A DNA stretch of 64,000 nucleotides from CAVYXZ01 sp965223835 (lineage in GTDB: Bacteria; Chloroflexota; Anaerolineae; Aggregatilineales; Phototrophicaceae): positions 4,278,001 through 4,342,000 of the forward strand of contig CBDCXQ010000001.1 of assembly GCA_965223835.1 (NCBI GenBank), given 5' to 3'. Numbering within the stretch: the first letter of the stretch is position 1; every line of letters begins with the position of its first letter. Positions 44,451 through 53,633 of the stretch are shown here, piece after piece. The position numbers and the translations under genes were made by a program. The notes beneath the pieces were generated by a model, which searched no databases, had not been told where the DNA came from, and saw only the letters and a list, made by a program, of their open reading frames with translations.

Positions 44451-45436
44451 ACCGGTTGTTGACTATCAGTGTTTTAGTCTACGGTTTGACCGTCAATGGC
44501 ATCCTGCTGGCTCGCTGGCTGATCGGTGAAAATACGACCATCGCGCTGATCCTGCCGTCACTAACCATCCTACTGCTCTCGGGGCTCATTGTGCTACCAG
44601 TCGGGTTGCTGACGAAGCGGCCCCGCCTGGCGCTGTGGGTGGCCCCGGCGGCTCTGATTTTTGCTGTGGTGTATGGACCCCGCTTGGTGCCGCGTGGGGT
44701 CAAGGTTGAGGCCGATACATTGCGGTTGGCAACCTACAATCTACGGGCACACACAACGGGTCTGGATGGTTTGGTGGCGGTCATCCAACAACTTGACAGC
44801 GATGTGGTTGCATTACAAGAGGTCAGCCGTGAAGCCGCCCAGCGCCTGGCGGTTGATTTACGCGAAGCCTACCCCCACCAGCTAATTGCGGTGCGCGATA
44901 GCCCCTACTATGGCACCGGCCTCATCAGCCGCTTACCGCTGTTGAACGATCAGATTTACCCCTTTGAACCGAATCGCCTGCGACTGCAACGTGCTCAGAT
45001 TGAATGGCGTGGCCGCACAATTACACTGTTCAACTTTCATGCCCAGCCCGTTGCTGAAAGCTGGCAACCCCCGGACATCAATGTGCGCCGTGACCAGATC
45101 ATTTACCTGCTGGCGGAGGCAGGCCAAATCAGGGAACCGCATATCCTGATCGGCGATTTCAATTTCAATGAATTTTCCGAGGACTATGCTCGTGTGACGG
45201 CAAATTATATCGACGTATTTGCGACGGTAGGCGTTGGATTGGGCCTCACTGGTCCCCACTGGGGCAACCTGGAGCATGCCCCATTTGGCGTGACGATTAA
45301 TGCGTTGTTGCCCGCTTATCAACGCTTTGATTACGCCTTCCATGATCCTCAGTTGCGCAGTGTGAAAGCCGCTGTCTGGCTGGACTACGGCGGGTCCGAC
45401 CATAAGCCGCTGGTCATTGAGGTGGCAGCCGCATGA
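44447..45436 (+). CDS. Membrane-anchored EEP-family protein, copy 2
   Basis: A 329-residue paralogue of its neighbours with the same order: about three N-terminal membrane helices (MNRLLTISVLVYGLTVNGILLARWL first), then the EEP fold: LRLATYNLRAHTTG, DSDVVALQEVSREA, GTGLISRLPLL, ILIGDFNFNEFSEDY and GGSDHKPLVIEV. The catalytic residues appear complete. The start overlaps the previous stop as ATGA, and its own stop overlaps the next start in the same way. EEP enzymes cleave phosphodiesters in nucleic acids or lipids; the substrate here is unknown. Confidence 0.9.
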   Translation: MNRLLTISVLVYGLTVNGILLARWLIGENTTIALILPSLTILLLSGLIVLPVGLLTKRPRLALWVAPAALIFAVVYGPRLVPRGVKVEADTLRLATYNLRAHTTGLDGLVAVIQQLDSDVVALQEVSREAAQRLAVDLREAYPHQLIAVRDSPYYGTGLISRLPLLNDQIYPFEPNRLRLQRAQIEWRGRTITLFNFHAQPVAESWQPPDINVRRDQIIYLLAEAGQIREPHILIGDFNFNEFSEDYARVTANYIDVFATVGVGLGLTGPHWGNLEHAPFGVTINALLPAYQRFDYAFHDPQLRSVKAAVWLDYGGSDHKPLVIEVAAA

Positions 45437-46440
45437 AATTAATTCGCAACGGATTAACACTGCTGGTCGTGATCTATGGCGGGGCGCTAACCAGCTTTTT
45501 GATCGCACGGGCAATCTTCGGTGAGACAACACCCATCGCCATTATCAACCGCTTGCTGCCGACGTTGCTGTTGCCAGCATTGATTCTCGGCCCACTGACA
45601 CTGCTGTTACATCGAGTACGCATCAAGCTACTGCTTATTCCGGCGCTATGGGTTCTAGGCAGCGATCATTTACCATTATTTCTACCGCGACCAGTTCCAG
45701 ACATAGATGGACTACAACTCACAGTGGCAACCTATAATCTGGGGGCACGGACTGACCAACTGGAGGCGTTGTTTGCCAACATGCTGGCACTGGATGCCGA
45801 TGTCATTGGTTTGCAGGAAGTCAGTCCAGAGGCGGCGGTGTATATCGCCGACAACTTGAGTGAAATCTATCCCCACCAATCGGTAAGAACGCGGTTTAAA
45901 CCATACTACGGCACCGGCATTCTCAGCCGCTATCCGCTAGTGTCAGCACACATCTATGACTATGCGCCGCAGCGCCGCCGGATGCAGTGGGCGCAACTTG
46001 ACCTCGATGGCACACCGATTACCGTGTTCAACTTTCATGCCCAGCCCGTGACCGAAAGCTGGCGTTCACCCGATGTCATGATCCGTCGCAATCAGGTCAA
46101 GTTTCTGGTTGATGAAGCCCTGGCGATCAATGGTCCACGAATTTTGCTGGGCGATTTTAATTTCAATGAACAGTCGGAAGATTACGGGCTGGTGACATTC
46201 CATTTTCAGGATGCGTGGTATGCTGCCGGATATGGCCTGGGCTTCACCAATCCCGTCTGGGGCAATCTGGTGAATCCACCCATTAGCCGCGAACTTCTGG
46301 CACTGGTGCCCCGCCATCGCCGCATCGATTTTGTGTTCTACGACGACCGTTTTCAGGCTACTCAAGCTACTGTCTGGCCGGATGCCGGTGGCTCCGATCA
46401 TTTGCCGGTGGTGGCGGCATTGACCTTTGAGGCGAAATAG
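45433..46440 (+). CDS. Membrane-anchored EEP-family protein, copy 3
   Basis: A 335-residue third paralogue. About three membrane helices (IRNGLTLLVVIYGGALTSFLIARAIFG first) precede the EEP domain, with LTVATYNLGARTDQ, DADVIGLQEVSPEA, GTGILSRYPLV, ILLGDFNFNEQSEDY and GGSDHLPVVAAL. All active-site blocks are intact. The ATGA overlap with copy 2 shows translational coupling. The three genes form a compact operon ending at 46440. Their divergence (many substitutions, conserved motifs) means the triplication is old. Confidence 0.9.
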   Translation: MKLIRNGLTLLVVIYGGALTSFLIARAIFGETTPIAIINRLLPTLLLPALILGPLTLLLHRVRIKLLLIPALWVLGSDHLPLFLPRPVPDIDGLQLTVATYNLGARTDQLEALFANMLALDADVIGLQEVSPEAAVYIADNLSEIYPHQSVRTRFKPYYGTGILSRYPLVSAHIYDYAPQRRRMQWAQLDLDGTPITVFNFHAQPVTESWRSPDVMIRRNQVKFLVDEALAINGPRILLGDFNFNEQSEDYGLVTFHFQDAWYAAGYGLGFTNPVWGNLVNPPISRELLALVPRHRRIDFVFYDDRFQATQATVWPDAGGSDHLPVVAALTFEAK

Positions 46441-46557
46441 TGAGATAGTGCGATGCATGGTTTTCATGCTCATACGTAACGCTTACACAACACCGCTATA
46501 ATCAGGACTGTAGTCCGTTTATGTTAAAAACGGCAACATCCATGTGAGGAGTTATCA

Positions 46558-46974
46558 ATGAGTGATATGAATGACTGGAACAAGCAAATTATTGAGGAAT
46601 TCCGGGCAAATGACGGCAAGGTAGGCGGTGTGTTCGAAGGGCAAACCATACTCTTGTTGCACACCACTGGTGCGAAAAGCGGGAAGGAACGCATCAACCC
46701 GGTCGTGTGTCTGAGCGATAATGATCGCTACGTCATCATAGCCTCGAAAGGGGGCGCACCGACCAATCCTGACTGGTATCATAACATCGTCGCCAACCCC
46801 CAGGTCAACGCAGAAGTTGGTACCGAGCAGTTTAGCGCCACCGCCACGATTGCTCAGGAGCCAGAGCGCACGCAACTGTATGAAAAAATGGAAGCCATCA
46901 ATCCGGGCTTTACCGAATACAAAAACAAAACGGATCGCGTCATTCCGGTCGTCATCTTAGAGCGCAAATCGTGA
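46558..46974 (+). CDS. Ddn-like F420-dependent nitroreductase family protein
   Basis: A 138-residue protein of the deazaflavin-dependent nitroreductase family. Typical parts are ILLLHTTGAKSGKERINPVV, VIIASKGGAPTNPDWYHNIVANPQV and the end NKTDRVIPVVIL. In mycobacteria such proteins use F420 to reduce quinones or nitro-drugs. The window also encodes an F420-type LLM enzyme. TGAGGAG precedes the ATG. It is monocistronic, 117 bp after the EEP operon. Confidence 0.9.
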   Translation: MSDMNDWNKQIIEEFRANDGKVGGVFEGQTILLLHTTGAKSGKERINPVVCLSDNDRYVIIASKGGAPTNPDWYHNIVANPQVNAEVGTEQFSATATIAQEPERTQLYEKMEAINPGFTEYKNKTDRVIPVVILERKS

Positions 46975-47072
46975 GACTTGCGCCCAATCATGCAATCGGG
47001 TCGATTCGCATCGGCCCTGTCCCATCTCTGGGTTACAGTGCCAAACCGCTTTTGAGCGACTTGCGTTAATCT

Positions 47073-47678
47073 TCATTTCATGCCGGTGTCTCGCCCACCA
47101 TCTTCTGGCTCAAACGTTAGCTTTTGGTAGACATTCGCCAATGCCAGGTGAGTATTAATTGACTCAAGTTGCAAACTGGCGTCAAGGCCGACCACATTGT
47201 TGAGGAGCCAGTTGCCATGATTCTGGCGTAAAAAGCGTTCTATACGTGGATTATCCTGTGCAATCAAGACATATTCTTGCAAAGACTCAAGCTGCTGGTA
47301 GTGATGGAACTTCTTGCCCCGATCATAGCTTTCAGTTGACGGTGATAATACCTCGATAATCAGCCCGGGATTGAGCAGGGTATCAAATTCATTGTCGGCT
47401 AACTGCACTTCCCCACACACGATGCTAATATCAGGGTAGGTGTAAAGCCCGGTTGCTTCAACTTTGATGCGCATGTCGCCTGGATAAACTTCACAGGGTC
47501 GCCCCTGTAGCTGATTAATCAAGGTCGCGCTGGTGTAATTTGTAATCAGATTATGGGCGCGGCTGGCTCCGCTCATCGCATAGATATGACCATTGAGAAA
47601 TTCATGTTTTTGCTCGCTGGCCCGTTCAAATGACAGATATTCTGCTTCTGTCATGATTTCATGTGCTAATGCCGACAT
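47073..47678 (-). CDS. Uma2 family protein, first copy
   Basis: A 201-residue protein starting MSALAHEIMTEAEYLSFE, selected from several consecutive ATGs because GAGG lies six bases upstream. The Uma2 fold is seen in KHEFLNGHIYAMSGAS, DMRIKV ... YTYPDISIVCGEVQ, NPGLIIEVLSPSTESYDRGKKFHHYQQLESLQEYVLI. It has the PD-(D/E)xK-like core, with Asp in PDISIV and Glu in IIEVLS. Uma2 proteins are abundant in Chloroflexi and cyanobacteria; their biological role is unclear. A second Uma2 gene lies at 61448. Confidence 0.9.
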   Translation of the reverse strand: MSALAHEIMTEAEYLSFERASEQKHEFLNGHIYAMSGASRAHNLITNYTSATLINQLQGRPCEVYPGDMRIKVEATGLYTYPDISIVCGEVQLADNEFDTLLNPGLIIEVLSPSTESYDRGKKFHHYQQLESLQEYVLIAQDNPRIERFLRQNHGNWLLNNVVGLDASLQLESINTHLALANVYQKLTFEPEDGGRDTGMK

Positions 47679-47758
47679 CATCATCCTCATTTACACAATT
47701 ATCTCAGTATAATACACGCGAATTGTCAGAAGCAGAGCGGCGGTAAATGCCTGACTAC

Positions 47759-49654
47759 TCACTCCGCCAGCAGCTCCCAGGCTTCCATCGCCTGCTCGAG
47801 TTCGTCTTCGGTGCGGGTATAGGCGATGCCCAGCGCGTGAACCCGGTCAGCATTGCCATCGCCACTGGCTTTTTCAATATCGGCGCTGATCTTGCCCAGT
47901 TGTAATTCCAATTCATGAATACGGGTTTCCAGTTCTCCGAGTCGTTTTTCCAGTTCGTAAGGATTCAGGCCGTGTTTTTTGCCACTGATCTTGGCTTGCT
48001 GAGGCCGACCATTGGTAGCGGTTTTTTGCTCCGATTCAGCAACCGTTTGTCGTTCCCCGATAAATGCGGCATAGGTGCCTTCGAAGACCTGCATGTCACC
48101 GGGACTCGCCGCCCAGATTTGCGTTGCCAGCGCATCAATCAAGTAGCGATCATGGCTGACCAGCACGACCGTCCCCGCGAAATTATCCAGCACCGCTTGC
48201 AGCACTTCCTGACTATCAATGTCCAGGTGATTGGTCGGCTCATCCAATAGCAGAAAATTCGCGCCGGAGAGGGCTAGCTTTGCCAGTGCGACCCGTCCCC
48301 GTTCGCCGCCAGAGAGCGTATTGATGGGCCGGAACACATTATCGCCAGTGAACAAATATTGCGCCAGAAAATTGCGGGCCGCGCTGACCTGCATGTGTTT
48401 GGTGTCGATAATTTCATCAATGATCGTATTGTTGTCATTCAGACGCTCGTGCGCCTGCGCAAAATAGCCCACTTTGACCGCCGCTCCCAATTTGACCCGT
48501 CCAGCAAGCGGCGCTAACTGCTCAATAATCGTCTTTAAAAAAGTGCTTTTACCCACCCCATTGGGGCCAATGAGGGCCGCGACCTGCCCCCGATACAGCA
48601 TGATGTCCGGCACGGTAAACAATGGTTCCGGCGCATCGGGATACCCAACCGCCAGATCGTAAGTCATCAGCACCTTATCACCACTGCGCAGCGTGCGGCC
48701 CAGCTTGAAATTCATATTGCGCTTTTTGTGGCGCGGTTTGTCAATAATGACGCCCCGTTTTTTCATCGTTTCCAGCCGTTTAAGCTTGCCTTTGGCCTGC
48801 GAGGTCATGCGACTGCCCATGTGTTTACGGATATAGGCTTCTTCTTTTTCGACGTACTCCCGCTGCGCTTCATACTCCTTGAGCAGACGTTCGCGCCGTT
48901 CTTCGCGTTGGCGCACATAATGGCTGTAATTGCCACGATAGGTTTCAATCGTGCCGTAATCTAATTCCCAGATGTATTGGGCGAAGTGGTCCATAAAATA
49001 GCGATCATGGCTGACCGCCAGGACCGCGCCGGGAACCCCTTTGAGATAACCTTCCAGCCACTCCACCGCCTGAATATCCAGGTGATTGGTCGGTTCATCC
49101 AACACCAGCAGGTCCGGTTCTTCGAGCAACAACCGGGCCAGGAGCGCCCGCGTTTTCTGGCCGCCGGAAAGCAAGGATAACGAGCGCCCAAAGTCGTCCA
49201 GCGGGTCGAAGCCGAGGCCCTGTAACACCATCTTGATGCGCGACTCGTAGGTGTAGCCCCCGGCGAGTTCAAAGCGCTCTTGCAGCGGGCCATACTTTGC
49301 CAGCGCTGTTTCATGCTGATCTTCATCCGCCAGCGCGATTTCCAGTTCCGCCAGTTCGGTCTCCATGCGGCGCAAATGGTCAAAAGCACTGAGCGCTTCA
49401 TCGTAAAGGCTATGATCGCCCACCAGTTCCGGGCGCTGGGGCAGAAAGCCGATGCGCGTATTTTTGGCGATCTGAACGGTGCCTTCGGTTGGCCCATCGA
49501 GATCAACCAGGATGTTGAGCAGCGTGGTTTTGCCCGCGCCATTCGGGCCAACCAGTGCAATCCGGCTATTTTGAGGTATTTCAACGTTGATGCTATCAAA
49601 GATGTCGTCAGCGCCAAAAGATTTGGCGAGATTCTGAGTGGTAAGCAGGGACAT
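47759..49654 (-). CDS. ABC-F family ATPase (Uup-like)
   Basis: A 631-residue soluble protein with two ABC domains. The first has VGPNGAGKTTLLNILV, LLSGGQKTRALLARLLL and LLVLDEPTNHLD; the second has IGPNGVGKSTFLKTII, TLSGGERGRVALAKLAL and LLLDEPTNHLD. The arm between them and the P-site linker (KEYEAQREYVEKEEAYIRKHM ... QAKGKLKRLETMKKR) is typical of ABC-F proteins. The C-terminal coiled coil (ELEKRLGELETRIHELELQLGKI) fits the Uup/YdiF type. It acts on ribosomes to relieve stalling. No antibiotic resistance should be inferred. Confidence 0.95.
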   Translation of the reverse strand: MSLLTTQNLAKSFGADDIFDSINVEIPQNSRIALVGPNGAGKTTLLNILVDLDGPTEGTVQIAKNTRIGFLPQRPELVGDHSLYDEALSAFDHLRRMETELAELEIALADEDQHETALAKYGPLQERFELAGGYTYESRIKMVLQGLGFDPLDDFGRSLSLLSGGQKTRALLARLLLEEPDLLVLDEPTNHLDIQAVEWLEGYLKGVPGAVLAVSHDRYFMDHFAQYIWELDYGTIETYRGNYSHYVRQREERRERLLKEYEAQREYVEKEEAYIRKHMGSRMTSQAKGKLKRLETMKKRGVIIDKPRHKKRNMNFKLGRTLRSGDKVLMTYDLAVGYPDAPEPLFTVPDIMLYRGQVAALIGPNGVGKSTFLKTIIEQLAPLAGRVKLGAAVKVGYFAQAHERLNDNNTIIDEIIDTKHMQVSAARNFLAQYLFTGDNVFRPINTLSGGERGRVALAKLALSGANFLLLDEPTNHLDIDSQEVLQAVLDNFAGTVVLVSHDRYLIDALATQIWAASPGDMQVFEGTYAAFIGERQTVAESEQKTATNGRPQQAKISGKKHGLNPYELEKRLGELETRIHELELQLGKISADIEKASGDGNADRVHALGIAYTRTEDELEQAMEAWELLAE

Positions 49655-49754
49655 AGCGGCAAGTTCTCATCATGAATTGGCACGGGTAGCCCGCGCCGTT
49701 CCGATTTTCGATTAGGTTCACAATGGGTCAGAATGAACCCGCACCGGTATTATA

Positions 49755-50150
49755 TCATGATTGTTCGCCAGTGCGCCGCGCAATTAGGGTCCGCGCCGCT
49801 GTAACCGACTTTGCAGTGCAAACTTTGTCCCGAAATGTGGGGTTCAGCAGGCGAAAAGCTTCGGTAATCGAGCGAATGAAGCCACTGGGGTTGGCGATCA
49901 CCACATAATCGCGCGGGTCCATCAATTCCATTGCCGCCCGCGCATGGGGTAACGCGCCCATCGGCACCGGGCCACTATGTTTGACATCGAAGATCGCCGG
50001 GACACAGGGATTATCATCGACGGTTGCCCGCAGGTCGAGGGCGATGCGCGTACCTTCGTACCAATCATCCCAGGTCCAGCGTCCATTAAAATCCCACCGA
50101 ATGACGGTTTTTTCCGCGTTATCAAAACGAACCTGAATGGGCTGGGTCAT
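49755..50150 (-). CDS. Hypothetical small protein (possible STAS/SpoIIAA-like fold)
   Basis: A 131-residue protein starting MTQPIQVRFDNAEKTVI. The start directly follows the GNAT stop (2 bp), so it is probably translated by reinitiation; earlier residues in the frame would overlap that gene. The pattern of a beta strand, WTWDDWYEGTRIALDLRATVDDN, VPAIFDVKHS and PRDYVVIANPSGFIRSI is compatible with a SpoIIAA-like fold, but this is only by general resemblance. It forms a two-gene operon with the acetyltransferase. Confidence 0.6.
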   Translation of the reverse strand: MTQPIQVRFDNAEKTVIRWDFNGRWTWDDWYEGTRIALDLRATVDDNPCVPAIFDVKHSGPVPMGALPHARAAMELMDPRDYVVIANPSGFIRSITEAFRLLNPTFRDKVCTAKSVTAARTLIARRTGEQS

Positions 50151-50154
50151 GACG

Positions 50155-50706
50155 TCACCAGGAATATTCGCCAAAATAAAGCGATTGCCCAGCCAGTGAC
50201 TCCCGTAATGCATGCCCGCGATCAGACAGATATAAAAGCATGGGGAAATTGGAGACTTCTGGATTAGCCGGATCGCCGATTGTTACCTTAAAGTTTTGCG
50301 GATATTTCCAACCGGTCTGGTTATAAAACCCTTCCAAATCTTTGCCGGTCCACAGAATCGCCAGATCCGCATCCGCCTGGGCTTTAATGTAATCGGTGGC
50401 GGCGGTGACGACCTGCTGTCCATAGCCTTTTTTGCGAAACGCTGGATAGGTACAAACCCCGCTCAGGCCATAAACCCGGTAGGTTTCAGAACCGAATGTT
50501 CGGTCCTCCCATATCGCCGTTGCCGCACTATAAAGGGCTTTCCCCTCAGTTACCACGAAGCTTATGGAATGCCAGGAGCGCGGGAAAAAATCAGCTTCCA
50601 TTTCGTGCGCGTAAATGTCAAACCAGTGAATACGCACAAAATCCAGTATCTGCCAGCCGATGTGTTCCGGCAGCTCGTCGAGGGTAAATTGTTGCAGTTG
50701 TGGCAT
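50155..50706 (-). CDS. GNAT family N-acetyltransferase
   Basis: A 183-residue protein starting MPQLQQFTLDELPEHIG, with GGAG upstream. The acetyl-CoA loop is GLSGVCTYPAFRKKGYGQQVVTAATDYI, followed by LWTGKDLEGFYNQTGWK, the usual C-terminal beta-bulge of the GNAT fold. The acceptor cannot be predicted. The gene is followed 2 bp later by the small protein at 49755, on the same strand. Confidence 0.88.
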   Translation of the reverse strand: MPQLQQFTLDELPEHIGWQILDFVRIHWFDIYAHEMEADFFPRSWHSISFVVTEGKALYSAATAIWEDRTFGSETYRVYGLSGVCTYPAFRKKGYGQQVVTAATDYIKAQADADLAILWTGKDLEGFYNQTGWKYPQNFKVTIGDPANPEVSNFPMLLYLSDRGHALRESLAGQSLYFGEYSW

Positions 50707-50799
50707 GAGACATCGCTCCACCGCAGTTCACGCTGGGGCAAGTATAACATATTACCTTACAAAATGGGGATGATGCAGTTTGTATCGAGTATGTACCGG

Positions 50800-51819
50800 C
50801 TATGGTAGCCACGTCTCAGTGAATTGGATGCTATCCACGAACGCGCCATGCACCGCCATCTCCCAGTGGAAATGCGGACCGCTGCTGCGCCCGGTATCCC
50901 CGGTCACACCGATGATCTGCCCTTTGACAATGCTCTGTCCACGCGTGACATGAATTTGTGAGAGATGATTGTAGGTGGAAAAAATACCGTACCCATGATC
51001 GACAATGACGATGTTGCCGCGAATCTCCAGTCGACCGGCAAAAGCCACCTCACCACCAGCAGACGCCATCACCGGAACGCCGAGGGTGGTGCGGATGTCC
51101 CAGCCGGTGTGCCGGGTTTGCAACATCCCATTGAAATTGCGAAATGCGCCGAAGGGGGAGGTTAAAGTGGAGTTGAGAATGGGCATCTGGAAGCCATTCG
51201 CGTCCCATAGCCGTTCGTTTGTCTGTCGGCTGAACACACTCTCCAACCGGGCGATTTCATTGCGTTCAATCTCAGCATCAACCAGATAGGCACGGTCCGG
51301 GGCCATAACAATATCCTGGCGAATGAAAGCGCCGCGCACGACTTCCACCGGAACGGTCACGGTGACCGGGCTATCAACCTCGTAGAAGGCGAAAATCGTC
51401 AGATCATAGGTCCGGGGGTTTTGCTCCATGTTGGCTGCGAGCAACCCGTAATAGCCATTATCCTCGATGGGGAAAAACTCAATGGTCTCATTAAATAGAC
51501 GAGCACGCGCCCCAATCAATCCATCACCGACAACATGGACCAGCCCCACCTGACCCTGCGCAATGCTGGTAAAGTATAATTCGACAGTGGTTACGCCTTC
51601 GGTGACAATCAATACCGGAGCCGGTTTAGGCAGCGGGGTTGGCGTCATAATCGGACGGGCAGTTTCAGCCGGGGATGTCGGGGTCACATCCTGGGCCACA
51701 AGCGAATTTCCAAACAGCAGGGCGATTATCGTGAATAACAACAGGCGCACACCAACCTGGCTTGATTTATATGATCGTCGTTGGCAAGCAGCGCTCTTTT
51801 TACGCAATGAGTTCCACAC
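50800..51819 (-). CDS. M23 family (LytM-type) metallopeptidase
   Basis: About 339 residues. No in-frame ATG gives a sensible signal peptide; GTG 51819 or TTG 51807 places VRLLLFTIIALLFGNSLVAQ as the export signal, so the start is uncertain (a longer ATG frame starts at 51936 and would overlap the next gene). The C-terminal LytM domain is complete: SPFGAFRNFNGMLQTRHTGWDI supplies the first His and Asp, and GHFHWEMAVHG supplies the HxH metal ligand. It should cut peptidoglycan cross-links outside the cell. Confidence 0.88.
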   Translation of the reverse strand: MWNSLRKKSAACQRRSYKSSQVGVRLLLFTIIALLFGNSLVAQDVTPTSPAETARPIMTPTPLPKPAPVLIVTEGVTTVELYFTSIAQGQVGLVHVVGDGLIGARARLFNETIEFFPIEDNGYYGLLAANMEQNPRTYDLTIFAFYEVDSPVTVTVPVEVVRGAFIRQDIVMAPDRAYLVDAEIERNEIARLESVFSRQTNERLWDANGFQMPILNSTLTSPFGAFRNFNGMLQTRHTGWDIRTTLGVPVMASAGGEVAFAGRLEIRGNIVIVDHGYGIFSTYNHLSQIHVTRGQSIVKGQIIGVTGDTGRSSGPHFHWEMAVHGAFVDSIQFTETWLP

Positions 51820-51901
51820 TATCAGGTCCGATAACGATGCACGTTTTTGACACGACGGTATAGGGTACAGGTGGAACGCAGGTGATGCAAGCGAGAGTCG
51901 G

Positions 51902-52723
51902 TCATTCGGTGGAAAATTGTTCCAGATAAGCGGCATCTACCTGGAAGCGCACGGTATCGAGAATGGCCTGTAATTCGGCTTCGGCGGTGTCCATCGCGGC
52001 AATGGGTTCGGCATACAGATAAAAAACGAAGTTTAAGCCTGCTTCCTGTAAGCCAACAAACCAGCCGCGTGTATCCTCCGACGCGGGACAATCGACAATG
52101 GCAAACTGGGTTCCGCTGCCGGTCCGTTCCCCAACCGAATAGGTTCGTTGTAGATCGGTCCCAGAGTTGCAGCCCCGGTCAACCAGGGCAATCCGAAACA
52201 GGCGCAAGCCATCAGTCCACAGGTTGGGTGCCGGCGTCGGCGTTCCCGCTAATACAAACGGACTCCCACCGATCAGATTAGGAAACCCCCACAAGACAAT
52301 GATCGTACCGTCGCCACCGGAGACCGGCCCCCGATACACCGTGAGATGCACCGCCCGCAAACTACCGTCAACGTCGGGGATCGCCAGCATATCATAAGCA
52401 TGTTGCCAGCCTTCGGGTAAGCCGATCTCAAATGGCGGGGGCAGCCCTTCGCCCGCCAGCAGATCAAATTCAATTTCAATGGGTGGTTCTTCGGTTGCTT
52501 CCGGCGGCAAGGGTGTATCGGTTTCGATGATTACATCTTGCAAAGTGGGGACCGGTGTTGAGGTGGAGGTGGGCACCGGCGTCAATGTCGGCAACGCCTG
52601 GTTATTGCTACAAGCGCCAATCAGGACCAGCGCAATTACAAATAACAGCTGCACACTCGATGATGCGGCCCGACTTTTTCGCAGTTGAACATTCAAATTT
52701 AGCATAAAAATTTTAACGATCAT
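51902..52723 (-). CDS. Lipoprotein of unknown function
   Basis: A 273-residue protein with a lipoprotein signal (VQLLFVIALVLIGAC, lipobox LIGAC) followed by a Thr/Pro-rich linker (TLTPVPTSTSTPVPTL). The mature domain is beta-rich with GLPEGWQHAYDMLAI and GWFVGLQEAGLNFVFYLYAE. No named family recognised. The ribosome site is unclear, so the start could be either of two ATGs (52723, 52705). It is upstream of the M23 gene on the same strand. Confidence 0.68.
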   Translation of the reverse strand: MIVKIFMLNLNVQLRKSRAASSSVQLLFVIALVLIGACSNNQALPTLTPVPTSTSTPVPTLQDVIIETDTPLPPEATEEPPIEIEFDLLAGEGLPPPFEIGLPEGWQHAYDMLAIPDVDGSLRAVHLTVYRGPVSGGDGTIIVLWGFPNLIGGSPFVLAGTPTPAPNLWTDGLRLFRIALVDRGCNSGTDLQRTYSVGERTGSGTQFAIVDCPASEDTRGWFVGLQEAGLNFVFYLYAEPIAAMDTAEAELQAILDTVRFQVDAAYLEQFSTE

Positions 52724-52740
52724 GTCCTTGCTGCATGTAA

Positions 52741-52767
52741 TAGGGGAGGATCTAAGACCCTCCCCTA
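52741..52767 (-). terminator. Hairpin downstream of the DM13 gene
   Basis: TAGGGGAGG and CCTCCCCTA form a 9-bp stem. It follows the DM13 stop (minus strand) and precedes the lipoprotein gene. A T-run is lacking, so termination may be partial. Confidence 0.5.
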
Positions 52768-52828
52768 CCGATTATACTGATTTTGCCGGTTTATGCGCCC
52801 CTGAGTCTTGCACTTACAAGTGGTTTGA

Positions 52829-53443
52829 CTAACTCAACGCCGCCGAACTAAACACAACGTGGAACGGTACACAGTAGATCACCACACTCTGGAACTCATC
52901 GAGATTGACATCATCAGGGATGTCATAATTCTGGCTGCCGACATTGCCTTTGAGCGCCCCAAGATCGACATAGTCCTCGCCCACGCCATCGAATATCGCG
53001 GTCGGAGTGTTTTTTGCCAGGAGCACATGCAGTTGCGGGCCATTGGTCACGCGGAAATCATCCAGACGGAGCACGCGACTGCCATCCACCTCATAAATCG
53101 TCGCGGTACCCGACGCTGTATGCACGGGGTCAATCTCAATCCACTCGCCACTTAACAGTGTAACGGGTTCGGTGGGCATGTCATCAGCCGCCTCGGTGTC
53201 ATCAGCCATCATCGCCTTCGCCGTTTCAGCGGCCATTTCCGGGTTTTCGGTGTTCAGATCAATCAACACCTGCTGTTCGTCTTCCGGCATGGCCCGCACG
53301 CTGTCGCGTTCCGCCGCCGTCAGGCCGGGGAAAGCTTCATCTACCACGTCATTGATAAAGTAGGGACTCCACAGTGGGAACGCAGCCGCGACTGCGATCA
53401 CCACCACCACCACACCCAGGATAATGATACGATTTCGATTCAC
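52829..53443 (-). CDS. DM13 domain protein, membrane-anchored
   Basis: A 204-residue protein with an N-terminal membrane helix (IIILGVVVVVIAVAAAFPLW) and a helical, Asp/Glu-rich spacer. The C-terminal DM13 domain (about 95-204) has ASGTATIYEVDGSRVLRLDDFRVTNGPQLHVLLAK, VDLGALKGNVGSQNYDIP and the Cys in VVIYCVPFHVVFSSAAL. DM13 domains are thought to be redox or electron-transfer modules in animals; the bacterial role is unknown. GAGGAAAAC precedes the ATG. Confidence 0.9.
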   Translation of the reverse strand: MNRNRIIILGVVVVVIAVAAAFPLWSPYFINDVVDEAFPGLTAAERDSVRAMPEDEQQVLIDLNTENPEMAAETAKAMMADDTEAADDMPTEPVTLLSGEWIEIDPVHTASGTATIYEVDGSRVLRLDDFRVTNGPQLHVLLAKNTPTAIFDGVGEDYVDLGALKGNVGSQNYDIPDDVNLDEFQSVVIYCVPFHVVFSSAALS

Positions 53444-53633
53444 CAGTTTTCCTCCTAAACTTACAATCCTATGCAGTACACCATACCCGGATTATGTACT
53501 GATTACCAGACGGTAACGAATGTCTTACAAACTGTAAAAGAACTATAAAAATGCAAACCCCATCAGGTTGATTTCAATCCTGGATAGACTGGTTACAATA
53601 GCCCCATTATTCATGATGGTTGAGGAGCGTGGA

